This document shows, piece by piece, positions 60,840-64,000 of a stretch of DNA of 64,000 nt. The DNA comes from Bacteroidales bacterium (lineage in GTDB: Bacteria; Bacteroidota; Bacteroidia; Bacteroidales; P3). The notes below the pieces were generated by a model. The model was not told the origin of the DNA, ran no database searches, and worked only from the letters and a program-made list of their open reading frames with translations. The number at the start of each line of letters is the position of its first letter. The first letter of the stretch is position 1. The stretch is from positions 56,131 through 120,130 of the forward strand of contig JAGBJI010000012.1 of assembly GCA_017934545.1 (NCBI GenBank), written 5' to 3'. Position numbers and translations under genes: made by a program.

Positions 60840-60942
60840 CCCTTTCTGAAAGTATTCTTAAAAAAATCACATTTTTTCACTGAAAAAACCTATTTTTTTG
60901 AGGCAAAAAATCAGATTTTTTTACAATTACTTTCTCAAGGGG
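60840..60942. repeat. ~105-bp palindrome with three 22-bp modules (locus M)
   Basis: The arms CCCTTTCTGAAAGTATTC (from 60840) and ATTACTTTCTCAAGGGG (60926-60942) enclose TCACAT 60867, CCTATT 60889 and TCAGAT 60911 (22-bp steps). Fourth copy of the family at 21136, 49858 and 53706. The left arm varies at GCG to CTG and the right at CGC to CTC. Confidence 0.9.
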
Positions 60943-61082
60943 CAAAATTTTTATCGCATTGGGCATAAATCAAATGAAAAAGGGCGGCAAGTTATTGCCG
61001 TTATGTAAAAATTATATGATGTTGAGAGGCAATAAAAAACGAAAAAGGCGGGTGATTTTTTTACGGATTAAAAATAAATTTG

Positions 61083-61090
61083 TATTTTTG
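61083..61090 (+). promoter_or_regulatory. -7 box before the secreted-protein pair
   Basis: TATTTTTG followed by C; transcription would start near 61097, about 305 nt before the ATG at 61403. Confidence 0.5.
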
Positions 61091-61402
61091 CAGCGATAAA
61101 ACTTAAAATTAATTGTAAACAAAACTCATTTTATGAAAAATAAAAATACCATATTATCTTTTAGTTATTCATTTTGTGTGAATTATATCTTTGTTTTGGG
61201 TAAAAACAATTTGCTGATGCTTTAGCATCTTGCAAGCCCAAATGTTTTTTCCCTGCAAGGTGCGAGTGATAAATTTCTTTCTTTTATTAATCAAAAGAAA
61301 TATTTTTATTGCGAAAGATTTATTTCCAGATTTTATTTGTGGAAAAAACGCAGACAAAAAAAGATTTTAAACAATTAATAACACAATAAAAATTGATTTA
61401 AT
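61091..61402 (+). other. Long leader with a 30-codon reading frame
   Basis: A short frame runs from ATG 61133 to TAG 61225 (product starts MKNKNTILSFSYSF). A second open frame without ATG reads through 61227-61379 in a different phase (contains QGASDKFLSFINQKKYF). This may be a leader peptide plus untranslated region or the remnant of a small gene. A mini-hairpin GATGCTTTAGCATC overlaps the stop. Confidence 0.35.
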
Positions 61403-62713
61403 ATGAAAAGAATTAAGTATTTATTATTTTTCGCAGCACTACTATTATTAATAGGTGTTGCACACGGGCAAATAAGTTATACAGGTGCAGTATCAGCCCA
61501 AAGGTTAAATTATTATAATAACATCAAATTAGGATTTGAGAATAAGGCAATTTGTCCTTCGGATAATTCGGAAATTGTTATCACTTTGGCACATGATACA
61601 AGCGACCAAAATTCATTTCTAATGTTTACAAAGGATGGAACAGATACGATACAAATTGTAGAAATTCAAAATTTTTTAATTACAGACTTTGATATTTTTC
61701 AAAGTTTCATCTTCTTTTGCGGAAAACAAACTTTTTTAGATACGAACGCAATAGGATTTATTGATTATCCGAGTTTGTTCTATGGAAATACTACAATAAA
61801 TACATGGAATATACCTTCAGATATTTCGGCGGGTACTTTAACAAAAATACGTGCATATCCGACAGTAGATGGATTTAAAATAGCTGCAATAACGAGTAGA
61901 CATAGATTTTTAGATATTGATTGGGTAAATCAAAACGTTGATGTTTTTTTTAGTGATTATAAACTTAACGATTTAGTTGTAACAGAGGATCATGTCAGTG
62001 TATTGGGTACTGTTTCTGAATCTCAATGTGTTGTTTTTGCACATAATAAAAATAGTATGCAAAATTACATGGGTCAAATATTCGGAACACAAACAAAACT
62101 TGAAAATACGAATTATTTGATTGAGGAGATGCCAGGTAACGGGATATACGAAAATTTTGCAAACGGCAATCAAGCTATTATCGCTGTTGTCAATGATGAT
62201 TTAACCGATGAATTTGCCATCATTGATTTACATTCTCTTCATGTTATTGATAATTTTATTGTTGACACAGGATTGTTACGTCATACCATTAATGATTTAT
62301 GCCATGACGATAATAATTACATGATTCATTGTTTGTCAAGAGATACAATTTTTAAAGATTATATCTATCAACCTTTTCCGTATATGGACACACTGACGGC
62401 TGTATTTCCGTTGTATAATCCACAGTTATACTACAATTTAAAAACAATAACGCCCCGTAACGAATGTTTTATCGCTGCAGGGTACGGAATAGGAAATACA
62501 AACAATAAGGCGGTTTATTGGTTTGATGCCCAAGTAGGAAATTATTCTTCCTCTTGCATGACCACCAAATCTTTGGTAGAAAGAATTGGTGGTTATTTCT
62601 ATGCAATCGGAGGGTGTTCTTATTCAAGCATACTGAACTATCCGTTAGAACCGTCTTCCGTTCAATCAATAAAATTACCCGATGATTTTTATTCATATGA
62701 TTGCAAAGATTAA
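61403..62713 (+). CDS. Secreted protein of unknown function
   Basis: 436 residues, signal peptide (IKYLLFFAALLLLIGVAHGQ). The mature part is rich in aromatic and acidic residues and resembles a beta propeller: repeated strands such as NSEIVITLAHDT, GFKIAAITSRHRFLDIDW and DHVSVLGTVSESQCVV. I recognise no family. No C-terminal sorting domain is seen, unlike the next gene. Codon use looks more AT-rich than the core genes. 38 bp before the T9SS protein gene, so probably one operon. Confidence 0.75.
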   Translation: MKRIKYLLFFAALLLLIGVAHGQISYTGAVSAQRLNYYNNIKLGFENKAICPSDNSEIVITLAHDTSDQNSFLMFTKDGTDTIQIVEIQNFLITDFDIFQSFIFFCGKQTFLDTNAIGFIDYPSLFYGNTTINTWNIPSDISAGTLTKIRAYPTVDGFKIAAITSRHRFLDIDWVNQNVDVFFSDYKLNDLVVTEDHVSVLGTVSESQCVVFAHNKNSMQNYMGQIFGTQTKLENTNYLIEEMPGNGIYENFANGNQAIIAVVNDDLTDEFAIIDLHSLHVIDNFIVDTGLLRHTINDLCHDDNNYMIHCLSRDTIFKDYIYQPFPYMDTLTAVFPLYNPQLYYNLKTITPRNECFIAAGYGIGNTNNKAVYWFDAQVGNYSSSCMTTKSLVERIGGYFYAIGGCSYSSILNYPLEPSSVQSIKLPDDFYSYDCKD

Positions 62714-62751
62714 TTTATTAAACCAATAAAAAACAAGAAAGGAACAAACCA

Positions 62752-63714
62752 ATGAAAAAGTTAGTTTTATTAGCAATTATTAGCATTGCTTCAATCAATT
62801 TGTTCGGACAAATTGATACCAATACTTATTTTCCGCATGTAAATCAATACTTATTGCCACAGATATATCAAGGCGAAAATCCTTGTATGAGCTTTGATAT
62901 GTCGCAATCTAATTACACAATGTTTCGGTCTATTGAAGATGGAGGGCCTTCTCCAAGTGTAAAAACTTTATCTGATTATGCACAGCCGTACTACACGGAA
63001 AAACCTCTCACCGTTATAGGTATTGCTGCATTAATATACAGAGATTCACAGGCAGGAAATGTACCTCCGTTCAGATTCGGCATTATGGACACTAATATGA
63101 AATCTTACATATATATTAAGGATTCCATCAGAGAACAATCTGGTAGTTTATATACAGCAAAATTTACTGAATATTTCTTCTATGAACCTATTAATGTAAA
63201 CGGTCATTTCTATATTTACGCCCAAACACCTAAACCCGGTAAAGACGGTTACAATCAACACCCTGAAGGTGAAGTACGTTTGGCTGCTACAAATGATAAA
63301 TGTAAGGAAAATTACGGAGATATTTTACCGAAAATAAAAACTTATCATTATACAGCAAATTGTGACTTACATTATATCGATGATTGGACACCTGAATATA
63401 ACGGACGTGTATTTATGTTGTTCCCTATAATAGGTGAGTATGATTCCACGTTGTTTGTGGCAGGACTGAACGACGCAGATATTGCAAAGTTTTCTAATGT
63501 TTATCCGAACCCAGCAACCAGCGAAGTAACCGTACAAAGTTCGTTCAATATTGAGTCAATAGAACTGTACAATATGATAGGCCAACTCCTTGACACAAAA
63601 TCTGTCAACGCTTACAGCACATCATTAGATGTCAGCCTATACCCTAAAGGCAACTACACCTTGCTAATCCGTACCCGCCAAGGTTCCGCCAAAAAGAAAC
63701 TTATAGTTCAGTAA
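62752..63714 (+). CDS. Secreted protein with type IX secretion sorting domain
   Basis: 320 residues: signal peptide (VLLAIISIASINLFGQ), a ~220-residue mature region of unknown fold, then a C-terminal type A T9SS sorting domain (~residues 240-320): FSNVYPNPATSEVTVQSS, ESIELYNMIGQLLDTKS, LDVSLYPKGNYTLLI and the basic-ending tail GSAKKKLIVQ. T9SS cargo crosses the outer membrane and is usually anchored to the surface. The passenger carries no recognised enzyme motif. Followed by a terminator. Confidence 0.88.
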   Translation: MKKLVLLAIISIASINLFGQIDTNTYFPHVNQYLLPQIYQGENPCMSFDMSQSNYTMFRSIEDGGPSPSVKTLSDYAQPYYTEKPLTVIGIAALIYRDSQAGNVPPFRFGIMDTNMKSYIYIKDSIREQSGSLYTAKFTEYFFYEPINVNGHFYIYAQTPKPGKDGYNQHPEGEVRLAATNDKCKENYGDILPKIKTYHYTANCDLHYIDDWTPEYNGRVFMLFPIIGEYDSTLFVAGLNDADIAKFSNVYPNPATSEVTVQSSFNIESIELYNMIGQLLDTKSVNAYSTSLDVSLYPKGNYTLLIRTRQGSAKKKLIVQ

Positions 63715-63748
63715 ACCAATGTGACTGTATAAAATCACAATAACCAAA

Positions 63749-63787
63749 AAGGAGAGGATTTATTTTTTAATCTCTCTCCTTTTTTAT
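63749..63787 (+). terminator. Intrinsic terminator of the secreted-protein pair
   Basis: AAGGAGAG...CTCTCCTT stem with an AT-rich inner part and a T run after it (to 63787). Confidence 0.78.
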
Positions 63788-63789
63788 TA

Positions 63790-64000
63790 TTTCTGCTCGG
63801 CAATATTCCCGCATACCATATTGAACAAGTCTTCTTTAAACAAAATCTCCCCACACAATCCAATCACAATATATTCTTTACGCTTTTGCTTCTTTATAAC
63901 AATATTTTATCCCTACCAAAGACATTTTCTTTACCTTTATTTCTGCTTAATAATTTCTTCTTCCTCGCTCTTCAACACTCTTCTCCGCAGTTCCTTTACT
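63790..64000. other. G-poor non-coding stretch at window end
   Basis: No gene seen to the edge. T, C and A dominate the plus strand; few G occur, as in 60511-60838. The two stretches bracket the secreted-protein pair. Confidence 0.5.

Noticed and set aside
61169-61357. 62-residue minus-strand open frame
   Set aside because: It lies antisense in the leader of a plus-strand operon and looks like chance AT-rich coding; no signal or motif.

Overview
The window is a piece of a strictly anaerobic Bacteroidales-type (phylum Bacteroidota) chromosome. The lineage call rests on: an LpxC-FabZ fusion; repeated promoters of the form TTG-N19/20-TAnnTTTG; the rpmG-DUF4295-ftsY cluster; a type IX secretion sorting domain; HU-HIG, WbqC and DUF3127 family proteins. 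Anaerobic fermentation is indicated by a trimeric NAD-linked [FeFe] hydrogenase, a 2-oxoacid:ferredoxin oxidoreductase, class III ribonucleotide reductase with its activase, and ATP-dependent PEP carboxykinase. No rRNA, tRNA, CRISPR, prophage or transposase was seen.

Layout. 1-3.4 kb: end of rlmB, then lpxA and lpxC/fabZ on the minus strand and a small secreted protein. 3.6-8.2 kb: hydrogenase operon (hndB-like, hydB, hydA, hydC). 8.5-16.4 kb: MATE exporter, thioredoxin-fold secreted protein, polyprenol-phosphate glycosyltransferase, DUF389 protein, NhaD antiporter. 16.4-24.3 kb: a 1034-residue TPR protein, rarA, an RluA-type pseudouridine synthase, folC, a lipoprotein and a DUF1294 protein. 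24.3-27.1 kb: TrmH-family methyltransferase, rpsF-rpsR-rplI and an HU-HIG protein. 27.2-34.8 kb: korAB, mreB, nrdDG. 34.9-44.3 kb: thioesterase, rpmB, a sensory [FeFe]-hydrogenase-like protein, ung, rnhB, purQ, galE, a PLP decarboxylase, queE. 44.4-56.3 kb: WbqC, a PAP2/beta-barrel fusion, DUF3127, HepT/MntA, an S9 peptidase, rimO, ftsY, DUF4295, rpmG and secreted proteins. 56.7-63.7 kb: thiL-HAD-divIC, pckA and two secreted proteins, the last with a T9SS tail.

The most unusual content is between the genes. At least fourteen intergenic spaces carry arrays of short modules, mostly A-tract / 4-7 bp core / T-tract, repeated every 21-22 bp (two helical turns). Most are mirror-symmetric about one axis, and each locus or family has its own core (CATATG, GTCCGAC, GTGACAC, GCAGG, CCGTCCG, TGTGA, CCTAT). 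Two elements 27 kb apart (about 15.73-16.05 kb and 42.95-43.28 kb) share an 8-heptamer spacing of 22-21-21-21-21-21-22 and matching GCC/GGC-box flanks, yet have different heptamers replaced consistently through the array. Four others are copies of one ~105 bp palindrome. I know of no described family with this design; no database could be searched, so novelty is unverified. A separate dispersed ~25 bp ATATA palindrome occurs at least seven times.

Other points of interest: rpsR has a ten-base Shine-Dalgarno sequence in a phylum that usually ignores such signals; the hydrogenase-linked ferredoxin-like subunit has no cysteine; the sensory hydrogenase has His in place of the proton-relay Cys and no phosphatase or kinase beside it; a HepT/MntA pair sits 10 bp behind a peptidase gene; and a 146-nt stretch after pckA has no G on the plus strand.
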